A stretch of DNA of 64,000 bases from Alkalimonas mucilaginosa (lineage in GTDB: Bacteria > Pseudomonadota > Gammaproteobacteria > Enterobacterales > Alteromonadaceae), in assembly GCF_036327005.1 (NCBI RefSeq), contig NZ_JAUGZK010000004.1, positions 248,001-312,000 on the forward strand, given 5' to 3'. Under the pieces are notes generated by a model. That model was given only the letters and a program-made list of their open reading frames with translations, was not told where the DNA came from and ran no database searches. A program made the position numbers and the translations under genes. Below are positions 45,222-55,007 of this stretch, in pieces (positions within the stretch are counted from its first letter, which is position 1; every line of letters begins with the position of its first letter).

Positions 45222-47504
45222 ATGAAGCAACAAAAAAGTCGCACAGGCTGGAGCCGGCTCGGTTGGCTGCTTTGCTGGTGGCCAGCTTTACTTTCTGCGG
45301 AAACGACAGAACTTAGCGGTCCTTGCGCAATGGTGACAGATAGGCCTTGCGTTGCACTGGTTTTAGGTGGCGGTGGTGCCAGAGGCGGTGCTCATCTGGG
45401 AGTGATTCGTTATTTGGAGCAGCAGCAGATCCCGGTTGATCTGGTGATAGGAACCAGCATTGGTGCTTTTGTAGGTGGCTTGTATGCCAGCGGCAAAGGT
45501 CCGGAGCAAATCGAACACATACTCACGGAGTTGCCCTGGGGAGAGGGCTTTCAGGATCGGGTACGGCGTCATGAGATGCCGGCCAGAAGGAAGCAACAGG
45601 GCGATGCTTACCCGATCCAGCTGGAATTGGGTTTACGACTGGATGGCGTGCACCTGCCCAAAGGCGTGCTGCATGGTCAGGCCATGGCTCAGTTGCTGCA
45701 GCAAGCTTTTGGGGTTCAGGCCAATCAGCTGGATTTTGATGAGCTGGCAATTCCGTTTCGAGCGGTAGCCGCCGACCTGGTGACAGGCGAGGCCGTGGTA
45801 CTGAATGAAGGCAGTTTGCTGCAAGCGGTGCAGGCTTCCATGTCGATCCCCGGGGTGGTCAGGCCGATGGAAATCAATCAGCGTATTCTGGTGGATGGGG
45901 GCGTTGCCAATAATTTGCCGGTCGATGTTGCCAAGGCGCTTGGCGCTGAACGTATTATTGCCGTGAGCATTGATGCGCCTTTATTGCAAAAGGAGGACTT
46001 GACCGATGCGTTTAGTGTCTCTGAACAATTAACCAATTTTTTGGTTCGCCGTGGCCTGGCCGTTCAGTTGGCGTTACTGGACGAGCAGGATATTTTGCTG
46101 CGACCCGGTTTGACCGGCATCGGCACCCTTGACTTTGATCGCCTGATGGAGGGAGCTGATATTGGCTACCAGAGCGCTCAGGCGGCCTCCGAGTTGCAAG
46201 CGCTATCGGTATCGGCCGCAGACTATCATCAGTGGCTGTTAAGCCACCGCTTGCCCGATCCATCCGGTCAGCATATCGACCAGATAGTGTTGCACAATCA
46301 CTCTGCGCTTGCCGATGACATCCTGCTAAGTCGCCTCGGTATTAAGCCCGGAGATCCATACGATAGTCAGGTGGTAGAGAAAGGTATCCGGCGTTTGTAT
46401 GGTCTGGATGTGTTTGAGCGTGTTTCCCAGCAACTCACCATTTTAGACGACGACAGTACCGAACTGCAGGTGCAGGTGCAGGAGAAAAGCTGGGGGCCGG
46501 GTTACCTGAATTTCCGTTTGCGTTTTGAAGATGATTTTCAGAATAAACACCATTACCAGCTTGCCGCCAGCTATCTGTATACCAACTTAAGCCCGCTGGG
46601 AGCAGAGTGGTATTCAGAGCTCGGTATTGGCAGCGACAAGCTGATTAGTAGTGAACTGTACTGGCCGGTGTTTAGCCCGGCTACTTTTGTCAGTGGCAAG
46701 GTTTCGGCGTTCAGTGATCGCCAGGTGTTGGAGGATGAGAACCGGCGTTCACTGGGTGATTTGAATCACAGTGAGTTCAATAGTACGGTGCTGGCCGGTC
46801 TGAATGTCAGTGACCACCTGACGCTGGCCAGCGGTTGGACCCGTAGAGTGGGCCGCTACCGCGCACCAGGCTCTTTGCGTGAGACTGAAAGTGGGGTGCG
46901 TTTATCCTATCAGCGTTATGGACCTGTGTTGCAAGGACACTGGGACACTCTGGATAACATCAACTTTCCGGGCCGGGGCATTCGGCTGAGCAGTGAAGTG
47001 CAGTGGCTGCAGGATCGCTCCGGTGTCAGCCGTGGCAATAGCCAGACACTGAACCTGGATTTGTTGGTTGCTAAAAGCTGGCAGGCGCACCGGTTGCATA
47101 GCCGTTGGAGTTGGCAGCGTTATCGCAATGACGATCCAGAGCTGATTTTAGAGCAATTTAGCCTGGGGGGCTTTTTGAATTTATCGGGGTATCCGCATCA
47201 GTATCTGTACGGTAGCACCGTGAGTTTTGGTAGCCTGGTCTATCAGTACCAACTGACACAGTCCCAAATGTCATTTTTAAATATGCCCTGGTTTATTGGT
47301 GGCTCCATTGAGCGTGGCCGGGTGCGGGATGATTTGCTGAACCTGAATCAGGCGCAGCAAACCGATGCCTGGTTATGGGCTGGCAGCCTGTTCCTTGGTT
47401 GGGACAGCCCACTTGGTCCACTGTTTTTTGGCTATGGCCGAGCCGAGGGGGACAACCGCAGTCAGGTTGACTCCTGGTATTTATCGCTGGGGCATAACTT
47501 CTAA
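45222..47504 (+). CDS. Patatin-like phospholipase autotransporter (type Vd, PlpD-like)
   Basis: Protein of 760 residues: signal peptide (about 1-27), a patatin lipase domain with oxyanion loop LGGGGARGGAHLG, nucleophile motif GTSIG (Ser79) and catalytic Asp in DGGVANN (about D226), then a POTRA-like segment (about 345-430) and a 16-strand BamA-type barrel, ending with SLGHNF. This domain order is that of PlpD/type Vd secretion, in which the lipase is displayed or released at the surface. An AAAAGGAGCTTGG ribosome-binding site precedes the ATG. Confidence 0.92.
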   Translation: MKQQKSRTGWSRLGWLLCWWPALLSAETTELSGPCAMVTDRPCVALVLGGGGARGGAHLGVIRYLEQQQIPVDLVIGTSIGAFVGGLYASGKGPEQIEHILTELPWGEGFQDRVRRHEMPARRKQQGDAYPIQLELGLRLDGVHLPKGVLHGQAMAQLLQQAFGVQANQLDFDELAIPFRAVAADLVTGEAVVLNEGSLLQAVQASMSIPGVVRPMEINQRILVDGGVANNLPVDVAKALGAERIIAVSIDAPLLQKEDLTDAFSVSEQLTNFLVRRGLAVQLALLDEQDILLRPGLTGIGTLDFDRLMEGADIGYQSAQAASELQALSVSAADYHQWLLSHRLPDPSGQHIDQIVLHNHSALADDILLSRLGIKPGDPYDSQVVEKGIRRLYGLDVFERVSQQLTILDDDSTELQVQVQEKSWGPGYLNFRLRFEDDFQNKHHYQLAASYLYTNLSPLGAEWYSELGIGSDKLISSELYWPVFSPATFVSGKVSAFSDRQVLEDENRRSLGDLNHSEFNSTVLAGLNVSDHLTLASGWTRRVGRYRAPGSLRETESGVRLSYQRYGPVLQGHWDTLDNINFPGRGIRLSSEVQWLQDRSGVSRGNSQTLNLDLLVAKSWQAHRLHSRWSWQRYRNDDPELILEQFSLGGFLNLSGYPHQYLYGSTVSFGSLVYQYQLTQSQMSFLNMPWFIGGSIERGRVRDDLLNLNQAQQTDAWLWAGSLFLGWDSPLGPLFFGYGRAEGDNRSQVDSWYLSLGHNF

Positions 47505-47547
47505 CTGGTAACCCCAGCGAGTAGCGGTTCGTTTGTTATCACCAAAC

Positions 47548-49536
47548 TTAGTCGGCGTAACGCTCAAACCATGCCAGGATGCGTTTGAGCCGCTCCACCA
47601 GATTGATTGGCGTGCCATTCCTGGACAGGCTATGGCCTTCGCCTTTGAACACCACCATCTCCACCGGCACATCGTTGGCTTTTAGTGCATAAAACCACTC
47701 TTCGCCCTGGCCTATTGGCGTGATGTGATCTTCAGTGCTGTGAATGATCAGTGTTGGTGTACTGACCTGATTGGCATACTTTAACGGCGAGCGGTTCCAG
47801 TACAGCTCGAAATTCTGCCAGATGGTACCGGCAAATTCACGGCGCATCGAGTTTGGCGGATATTGCTGGGTGCCGGCTTCGGATAGCCAGTTACTGACAC
47901 TGCGTTGGGTTACCGCGGCTTTAAAGCGGTCGGTTTGTGTGGTAATCCAGTTGGTTAAAAAGCCGCCGTGGCTGCCGCCGGTAATGTACAGACGAGAGCT
48001 GTCCAGCCAGTCGTGCTGCTGCAACACATGGTCCAGCACGGCCATGTTGTCGCGGAAATCGACGCCACCGTAATCGGCATGCACTGCATGCTGATGGGCA
48101 TAACCATAGCCGGTACTGCCGCGGTAGTTGGTAAAGACGACCGCATAGCCAGCAGCAGCCATCATTTGAAACTCATGAAACCACTGATGGCCCCACATGC
48201 CGCCCGGCCCGCCTTTGATATTTAGGATCAGCGGATAAGACAGGCCGGCTTGCCACCCAACAGGTTTGAGTAAGAAGCCCTAGCTTTGGCCTTGCTCGTG
48301 CTCAAACCAGAACGATTCCAGTGGCTGCAACTTGAGCTCGCTCAGTAGCTGCTGATTGAATCGGGTGAGCTGCCGTGGTGCTTGGTTGGCATTTTGAAAC
48401 CAGATTTCTGGCAGGTGCTGCTCATCTTGCCAGAGGTAACCCAGGCGTTTGCCATCGGCAGTTAAGGTAAGCTGTGAGGCACTGCCTTGCTCGCTTAAAC
48501 GAATACGGGGAGTATCGCGGCGCAGATCCAGTTCAAAAACCGGCCGTGAGCCCTGATGATCAGCACTCAGTAAGATGCGATCCTTGCTTTGCCAGAGTGC
48601 ATTGCTGGCGTTGCGATCCCAGTCCTTAGCTATCAGGCGGTTGCCACCAGTGCGCAGCTGATGCAGCACCAACTGCTGTGGTTCAAAATAGTCGGCCTGA
48701 TGCTGATACAGCAACTGGCTGCCATCCGGCGACCATTGCGGGGAACTGGCCTGGCCTGGCAGGGTATCCAGCCGGGTGATGGAGCCATCATCCAGTGCAA
48801 GCAAGAATAAATCCTGCTGCATGCTGCCCTCCAGTGCATCCTCACTGCGATCAGAGGCAAAGACAATCTGGCTGCCATCGGGAGAAAACTGTGCCGAATG
48901 ATCATGCCAGCGGGCGTCACCGGTTAGACGGCTGAGTTGCTGCGTTGCGATATCCAACAGCCAAAGACCAGAGCGCCGCTCATTCAGATAACCGCTGCCA
49001 TCACTTTTGTACAGCGCATGGCGGATTACCACCACATCAGCCTCAGGGGATCCATGGTTGGCTTTCTCAGCCGTGGGGTCCTCAATGGCCGGATCCACCG
49101 ACAAAGTCAGCAGCAACTGTTGGCCATCGGGCGACCAGCTGAAATCACGAATACCGGCCTGCTTGAGCGAGGTGATTGCCCGGGCCTCTCCCCCTGCTAT
49201 TGGCAGCAGGTGCAGCTGCTGGCCATCCTTGCGGCCTGAAAGAAAAGCCAGTTGGCTGCCATCCGGCGACCAGCGTGGGCTGCGGTCATGGTTGCTAAAG
49301 GTCAGTTGGCGGGGATCTGTCTTGCCATCGGTTGCCACCAGCCAGAGGTTGCTATGGCGGCTGCGTTTATCCTCGCCAATGGTGCTGTGCACAAAGGCAA
49401 GCTGCCGGCCATCCGGTGCCAACTGCGGATCCGTCACAAAGACAAAACGGTAGTAGTCGTCTGGCAGCATGCCACGAGGCTCGGCGCCCAGTAGCAGTGG
49501 CGTTAATAAACACAGTGCAACAAAAAGTCGAAACAT
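47548..49536 (-). pseudogene. S9 prolyl-oligopeptidase-family peptidase, split by an in-frame amber codon
   Basis: The whole frame is 662 codons and open except for one TAG at 48280-48282 (minus strand). Before it are 418 residues: signal peptide and a beta-propeller with TolB-like WSPDGSQL/FSPDGSQI repeats. After it the frame continues directly: GFLLKPVGWQAGLSYPLILN, KGGPGG, catalytic Ser in GGSHGGF, Asp in STEDHITPIGQ and His in GEGHSLSR. All catalytic residues lie after the stop, so the 418-residue product is inactive unless the stop is suppressed. A CAG-to-TAG change would explain it. No frameshift is needed. A sequencing error is also possible. Confidence 0.88.
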
Positions 49537-49628
49537 TGGTAAACTCCTGGAACGGCATGCAGGGATTGCAGCGCACTAACAACATACAGGCAAGTCAAAA
49601 CCGGCTGCCTGCATGCTGGGCGAGATGG

Positions 49629-49808
49629 TTAGCGAAATAACATGTACAGCAGCTGAGCCAGCAGCACGATACCGACCAGTGGAAAAATATAGCGGGTTAT
49701 TTTACTCAGTTCTTCCTCACTTCGGCGCTTGCCGTACTTTTCCAGAACCGTCACCAGAATAAATAAGGCAACAAACAGCAAGGCCAGAATGATAAAAATA
49801 GGTGGCAT
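49629..49808 (-). CDS. Small membrane protein, 59 residues
   Basis: Starts at the ATG at 49808 (GGAACT ribosome-binding site upstream). Two hydrophobic helices (PPIFIILALLFVALFILV and IFPLVGIVLLAQLLYML) flank a basic loop with EKYGKRRSEEELSK. No family I know. It lies between the broken S9 peptidase and rmuC and is probably a genuine gene because the frame has a coding-like composition and a good start. Confidence 0.5.
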   Translation of the reverse strand: MPPIFIILALLFVALFILVTVLEKYGKRRSEEELSKITRYIFPLVGIVLLAQLLYMLFR

Positions 49809-49949
49809 AGTTCCATCCGGTTTTGTCGGTGTTGGTGCAGTGTAATACGAAAAATGCACAGACGAAACTGGCAGAGTCTATCAATGCTTGTTCCTAAGGC
49901 CAGGATAGGTCAGCATAGGCCTTATCCGCACTAAACGGAATGCGATCGC

Positions 49950-51485
49950 ATGAATGAAATGTCCATCTATGTCCTGTCGGGAGTTGCTGTTGCGCTGTTA
50001 TTGCTGCTGCCGGCCCTGTTGTTTTTACGGCAAAAGTCCCGCTTGCTTTTACAGACCATGCAACAGCAACTGGAGCAAAGTCAGCAACAGGCACAGCAGT
50101 ACCAGCATGAGTTGAAAGCACAAATGGAGCTGGCAGCACGCAGCCGCGATCTGTTGCAGATACGGCAAACCGAATTGCGTGAGCGCGAGCTGCAACTCGC
50201 TGAGCTGAAACAAATGCAGCAGCAACACAAAGCGGAGCAGCAGACACTGCACAGCAACTATCTGGCGATGAAAGAACAACATGATCGGCTGCACAGCACC
50301 CTCGCTGCCAAAGAGCAGCACTTTGCCGAGCAACTGGCTTTGCTGAAAGACAGCCGTGATCAGTTGAAAAAAGAGTTTGAGTTATTGGCTCAAGACGTGC
50401 TGGAGCGCAAGGGCAAGGCGTTCAGTGAGCTTAGCCAGCAGCAGTTGCAGCAGTTGTTGTCCCCACTGCAGCAGGACATGAAGGGCTTCCGCGATAAGAT
50501 GGAGCGTATGCACAGCGATGAACTGCAACAACGCAGCGCCCTTAAAACCGAGCTGATCAATCTGCAGCAATTGAATCATCGCATCACCGACCAGGCTGAG
50601 CAATTAACTAAAGCATTGCAGGGACAAAAAAAGGTACAGGGTAACTGGGGTGAGTTAATGTTGGAAAATGTGCTGGACAACTCTGGTTTACGTGCCGGTG
50701 TGGACTATCAACGCGAGGTAAGTTTTGACAGTGACGATGGCAAGCGGCGGCCGGATGCTATTGTGTACCTGCCGCAGCAGCGGCATATGGTGATTGATGC
50801 CAAAACCTCGCTGGCTGCTTACACCCGCTTTGTTAATGCGGATAATGATAGCGCGCGCGCGCAGGCCCTGGCAGAACATTGCCAGGCTGTGCAAGATCGC
50901 ATCACTGAGTTGGCGGATAAAAACTATTATCAGCTGGCAGGATTGAATTCGCCGGAAGTGGTGTTTTTGTTTATCCCGATTGAATCGGCTTATGTCGAGG
51001 CACTGAAATCCGATCCCGAGCTGTACCAGCGGGCATTGCAACGCAACGTGCTAGTCGCTACACCGACCACCTTGCTAACCAGCCTGAATATTGTGCGCCA
51101 ACTCTGGCGTTTTGAAGATCAAAGCAAGCACAGTGCCGAGCTGGCCAATCGAGCCGAAAAATTTTACAGCAAACTGAAACTGTTTTTGGACAGCATGCTA
51201 GGGGTGGGCAAGCAATTGGACAAGGCTCGCGAAAGCTATGACAAAGCGTTTGGTCAGTTGTACAGTGGGCGCGGCAACCTCATTAAACAAGCGGCTGAGT
51301 TTAAAGAGCTGGGCGTGGCAGTTAAAAGCGAACTCGATGCCGGGCTGCTGGAAAAAGCCCGGCTGGAGTTGCATGCAACAGCGCAGCAAAATAGCGCAGA
51401 AGATGAGCTATCAGACGACAATAGGCTCAGTGGTAGCAGAGTGCAAATAGCATCATTGCCAGAATCGCAAAAGAGCCTGCGCTGA
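49950..51485 (+). CDS. rmuC: DNA recombination protein RmuC
   Basis: Protein of 511 residues that limits inversions at short repeats, and may act as a nuclease. One N-terminal TM helix (about 6-26) is followed by a long Gln-rich coiled coil (about 35-200) and the RmuC core with GNWGELMLENVLDNSGLR, RRPDAIVYLP, DAKTSL and LFIPIESAY, which is a PD-(D/E)xK-type fold. A second ATG at 49959 is a possible start. It converges with a small ORF and overlaps it by 59 bases. Confidence 0.94.
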   Translation: MNEMSIYVLSGVAVALLLLLPALLFLRQKSRLLLQTMQQQLEQSQQQAQQYQHELKAQMELAARSRDLLQIRQTELRERELQLAELKQMQQQHKAEQQTLHSNYLAMKEQHDRLHSTLAAKEQHFAEQLALLKDSRDQLKKEFELLAQDVLERKGKAFSELSQQQLQQLLSPLQQDMKGFRDKMERMHSDELQQRSALKTELINLQQLNHRITDQAEQLTKALQGQKKVQGNWGELMLENVLDNSGLRAGVDYQREVSFDSDDGKRRPDAIVYLPQQRHMVIDAKTSLAAYTRFVNADNDSARAQALAEHCQAVQDRITELADKNYYQLAGLNSPEVVFLFIPIESAYVEALKSDPELYQRALQRNVLVATPTTLLTSLNIVRQLWRFEDQSKHSAELANRAEKFYSKLKLFLDSMLGVGKQLDKARESYDKAFGQLYSGRGNLIKQAAEFKELGVAVKSELDAGLLEKARLELHATAQQNSAEDELSDDNRLSGSRVQIASLPESQKSLR

Positions 51486-51630
51486 AAATACCGAACTCAA
51501 TACGAGCCTCCATGCGTTGTTCCGGGCTGAGATTAGCCGGTAGTACACAGGCATAGATCAGGCAGCTTAACCCCAACGTCAGGCTAACAATGGTGACAGC
51601 GAACAACAAGGATGAGAAAAGCAACTCCAC
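51427..51630 (-). CDS. Small two-helix membrane protein, 67 residues
   Basis: GTG start at 51630 with an AAGGAG ribosome-binding site 6 bases upstream, which decides against the longer frame. Two hydrophobic helices (LFAVTIVSLTLGLSCLIYACVL part and FGIFSAGSFAILAMMLFAL) and a charged connecting loop LSPEQRMEARIE. No family recognised. The 3' end overlaps rmuC on the other strand. Confidence 0.55.
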   Translation of the reverse strand: MELLFSSLLFAVTIVSLTLGLSCLIYACVLPANLSPEQRMEARIEFGIFSAGSFAILAMMLFALCYH

Positions 51631-51957
51631 AACAGACTCCTTACAACAAGCAGAATGTGGCCATAGCCAGCCAACAAGCGACATATTCTACGGCAAATTC
51701 GCTGGCGTTGCATAAAAAGCCGCTCAGTTGGTACAAAAAAAGCAGACTTATTCTGGGATACCCGATTAGCCCAGAATTTTTTATATCTTTTATTCTTAAA
51801 TTAAACATTGGGTTAGATTTATTTTGGAATGAAATATTCTGAATTAATAAATTATTCAGCATAATTTATTTCAAATTGATGGAATCTTTGCTATGTTAAA
51901 ACTGTTCGGAAAACGAACAACTAATTAGAAGAAAATCCAGGTGACCAGTTAGGAGAG
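51631..51957 (+). promoter_or_regulatory. Upstream region of the TonB-dependent receptor, with operator-like palindromes
   Basis: An AT-rich 327-base region without a supportable gene. It contains TTGGAAT-GAAAT-ATTCT (51824-51840) and directly next to it GAAT-N9-ATTC (51841-51857). The first matches a site in the promoter region of the muropeptide operon (57474-57490). Clear -10/-35 boxes could not be fixed. Confidence 0.6.
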
Positions 51958-54816
51958 ATGCACGTGAAGTTGAAACCATTAATCGGGTGTTTAGCCCTGG
52001 CCGGGCTAGGCACACACGCGATAGCGAATGATAATCTGTCTGTTGCAGAGGCCGATGAAGCCGTTGAACGAATTCGGGTCACTGGCTCCAGCATTAAACG
52101 TACTACTTTGGAAGGCGAGTTACCGATCACCGTGTTTACCCGCGAGGATATCAATGCTGCCGGTATTACCTCAGGTGAACAGCTGTTGATGCAATTGAAT
52201 ATTGCAGGCAATGGCATGGACAATATGGCCAGTAATGAAGGCATCACTACCGCGGAGAACCGTGGTAACTCAGGCAACTCCGGTGCCAATTTACGTGGTC
52301 AGGGGGCGGATGCCACCCTGGTGTTACTGAATGGCCGTCGTTTGGCGCCGCATGGCTTAAAAGGCCGTAGCGTTGATCTGAACTCCATTCCATTTGCTGC
52401 CTTGGATCGGGTGGAGATCCTGCGTGATGGCGCTTCTGCAGTGTATGGAACCGATGCCATCGGCGGGGTGATTAACTTTATTACCCGACGTGATTACACC
52501 GGTGCCCAGGTGTCTGGTTTTGCAGATATCACCGAAGCAGGTGCAGGCCATATTTATCGCGGTAATGTGCTCTTTGGGGTAGGTGACTTTGATCAGGATG
52601 GCTGGAATGCCTTTGCCACTCTGACGGCTAAACGAAACTTGGGTATTCGTGGTACTCAGCGTGATTTTACCTACTCTTTCCGCGAAGATCGCGGCTTATC
52701 GCCGGATACGCGTGGCACACCCTTTGCTACCATTTTTAACCAGAACTCCGATACGGCTCCTGGCTTAATTGGTGGCGGTTTGCTCGATCCGGATCCGGCG
52801 AATGAAGGCGCCCTGATGGCTGCGATCAATATCCTGGCTTTACCCGGTGCGGAAGGTTGTGCGGCGGGTGGCGACTTTATGGACCGCTTCGACCCGAATC
52901 TGTATCCCTGGTCGGCAACGTCCAAATATGCCTGTGCCTGGGAATATGCCCGTCATCGTATGCTGCAGTCACCTCTGGAAAGTCTGGATTTCATTGGCCG
53001 GGTGTCTTTTAACTTAGGCGATGGCCATGAAATGTTCTTTGAACTTTCTGCCGCTCATGTCGAATCCAGAAAGAGTTTTGAAGCCTATCAAATTAGCTCC
53101 AGTACGCTTGAGAATGCCCAGTACAATCCATCCACCTGGTATCCAAGCACCGGGGCAAATTATGATCGTATCTACAATGCCTTAGGCGAGTACTTTGGTT
53201 ACGATGATTTGAATTACGGTGCTCCTATTGCCTATCGTTGGCGCTGTATGGAGTGTGGGCCTCGTACTTTTGATACCGATACCACTTCCTACCGTGCTTT
53301 GTTGGCATTTGAAGGCATGATTGCCGATTACGATTACACGGTTGGGTTCTCACGTTCAGAGAATACCTCTAAAACGACTCTGGTTGATGGGTACTATTAT
53401 CTGGATCAATTACAAAGCTTACTTGGCAGTGGCACCCTGGATCCTTTTGCATCGCCAGGGCAACAATCCCAGGCGGCTTTGGATGGTCTGGCAGCTGCTT
53501 CAGCGGCGGGCCTCAAGCTGTATAAGGGGACGACCACTCTAACCCAGCTGGATGCTGTTGTGTCCGGTGATCTGGGGCTGGAGTTACCGGGTGGTTTCAT
53601 TCAGGCCGCTGTCGGAACCGACTTGCGTCGTGAGGAGTACAAGTTTGATGGCTCCGATTTAGAACCCGGTAAAACAGTGCCACTGGCACCTTTTGACGAT
53701 CAAAATGCGCTGGATAAAGTAAGCCGCAATATCAAAGCTGTCTTTGCGGAAGTTTATCTGCCACTGCTGGATAATCTGGATCTGACTCTGGCCGGCCGTT
53801 ACGATCATTACAGTGGTTTTGGCAGTACCACCAACCCGAAAGTATCGCTGAAGTACCAGCCTGTCGAGCAAGTTATGGTGCGGGCGGCATACAGTACCGG
53901 CTTTAAGGTGCCGAATTTTAACCAGCTGTTTGAAGGGGTTCGTGCAGAAGCCAATACCGTGGATACCTGGTTTGACCCGGCTATTTGTCCGGATGGCCAG
54001 GTCAGCGATACGCCGGGTTGTGAATCTATCCAGCCAGATATTCTGCGTGGCGGTAAAATAGACTTGCAGCCTGAAGAGTCTACGCAAAAGAGCATTGGTG
54101 TGGTGCTGGTCCCTGTCGATAACTTCAATATCAGCATTGACTGGTGGGAGATTGAACGGACCAACACCATCCGTACTGCAACACAAACTGTGTTGCTGGA
54201 AAACTATGACGCTTTTCAGGACAACTTTATCCGTGATGCTTCCGGCCAAATCACACTGATTGATGGACGTTTTATCAACTCAGGGGGCACCTTGACCAGG
54301 GGCATTGAATTGGATGCTAACCTGTTTGGAGAGCTTGCTGGCGGCAGTTGGCGGGTACGGTTAAATGGTAACTACCTGCAGAGCTTTAAAACCAAAGCGC
54401 TCGACACACTGCCCTACAGTGAAAATCTGGTTGGTCAGTTTGTTTACAACAACAACTTGCCTATCAAATGGAAGCATACGCTGAATTTCAGCTACACGCA
54501 TGGCGACTTTATGCACAGTCTGACGCAGATATATCGGCATGGTTATGAAGGTGCCATCTTTGCACGGATTGCCAGCGGTGCCCATACTCCCGAGAACTGG
54601 GATCAGCGGGTGAGTAGCTATACTACCTACAATTACAGCATGACGTACCGGGGCCTGGAAAATACGTTGATTACACTGGGAATTAAGAACCTGTTTGATC
54701 AGGATCCGCCGTTCTCATCACACAATATGGACTCGGCAGCTGGTTCTGCCTGGGAGCCGCGTGTGGCTGATCCTCGTGGTCGGGCTTATACCTTACTGGT
54801 GGAATACACCTTCTAA
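51958..54816 (+). CDS. TonB-dependent outer-membrane receptor
   Basis: Energy-dependent outer-membrane importer of 952 residues. Signal peptide about 1-23; TonB-box-like VERIRVTGSS; plug domain with ANLRGQGADATLVLLNGRR, RVEILRDGASAVYGTDAIGGVINFITRR; then a barrel ending LLVEYTF with terminal Phe. The barrel contains loops with Cys pairs (WRCMECGPRTF, CAAGGDF with KYACAW) that may be disulfide-bonded. The start is the ATG at 51958 after GGAGAG. Substrate is not readable from sequence, but the neighbouring genes and a shared operator suggest muropeptides or glycan fragments. Strong terminator downstream. Confidence 0.9.
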   Translation: MHVKLKPLIGCLALAGLGTHAIANDNLSVAEADEAVERIRVTGSSIKRTTLEGELPITVFTREDINAAGITSGEQLLMQLNIAGNGMDNMASNEGITTAENRGNSGNSGANLRGQGADATLVLLNGRRLAPHGLKGRSVDLNSIPFAALDRVEILRDGASAVYGTDAIGGVINFITRRDYTGAQVSGFADITEAGAGHIYRGNVLFGVGDFDQDGWNAFATLTAKRNLGIRGTQRDFTYSFREDRGLSPDTRGTPFATIFNQNSDTAPGLIGGGLLDPDPANEGALMAAINILALPGAEGCAAGGDFMDRFDPNLYPWSATSKYACAWEYARHRMLQSPLESLDFIGRVSFNLGDGHEMFFELSAAHVESRKSFEAYQISSSTLENAQYNPSTWYPSTGANYDRIYNALGEYFGYDDLNYGAPIAYRWRCMECGPRTFDTDTTSYRALLAFEGMIADYDYTVGFSRSENTSKTTLVDGYYYLDQLQSLLGSGTLDPFASPGQQSQAALDGLAAASAAGLKLYKGTTTLTQLDAVVSGDLGLELPGGFIQAAVGTDLRREEYKFDGSDLEPGKTVPLAPFDDQNALDKVSRNIKAVFAEVYLPLLDNLDLTLAGRYDHYSGFGSTTNPKVSLKYQPVEQVMVRAAYSTGFKVPNFNQLFEGVRAEANTVDTWFDPAICPDGQVSDTPGCESIQPDILRGGKIDLQPEESTQKSIGVVLVPVDNFNISIDWWEIERTNTIRTATQTVLLENYDAFQDNFIRDASGQITLIDGRFINSGGTLTRGIELDANLFGELAGGSWRVRLNGNYLQSFKTKALDTLPYSENLVGQFVYNNNLPIKWKHTLNFSYTHGDFMHSLTQIYRHGYEGAIFARIASGAHTPENWDQRVSSYTTYNYSMTYRGLENTLITLGIKNLFDQDPPFSSHNMDSAAGSAWEPRVADPRGRAYTLLVEYTF

Positions 54817-54830
54817 GGTCGAACCGTTAT

Positions 54831-54864
54831 AAAAAACCGCAGCCAGGATGCTGCGGTTTTTTTT
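54831..54864 (+). terminator. Terminator of the TonB-dependent receptor
   Basis: ACCGCAGC-CAGGAT-GCTGCGGT hairpin flanked by A-run and eight T. Strong on the plus strand. Confidence 0.9.
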
Positions 54865-54951
54865 GTCAGCAGCAGCGCTTTATTTACATTGGTACAGGCA
54901 GCAGGGGGGATGTGTTTTTATGTTGCCAGCCTAAACGCAGGCCTGGAGCAT

Positions 54952-54980
54952 AAAAAAACCGGCAACCATACGGCTACCGG
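54952..54980 (-). terminator. Terminator of the DUF819-epimerase operon
   Basis: On the minus strand CCGGTAGCC-GTAT-GGTTGCCGG (two G-U pairs) followed by seven T, 28 bases after the epimerase stop. Confidence 0.8.
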
Positions 54981-55007
54981 CTATGCTATCGGCAGGGAGA
55001 ATGCCAT

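Noticed and set aside
52671..54249. Several minus-strand frames over the TonB receptor
   Set aside because: Receptor frame is complete with plug and terminal Phe; antisense frames lack start signals and homology.
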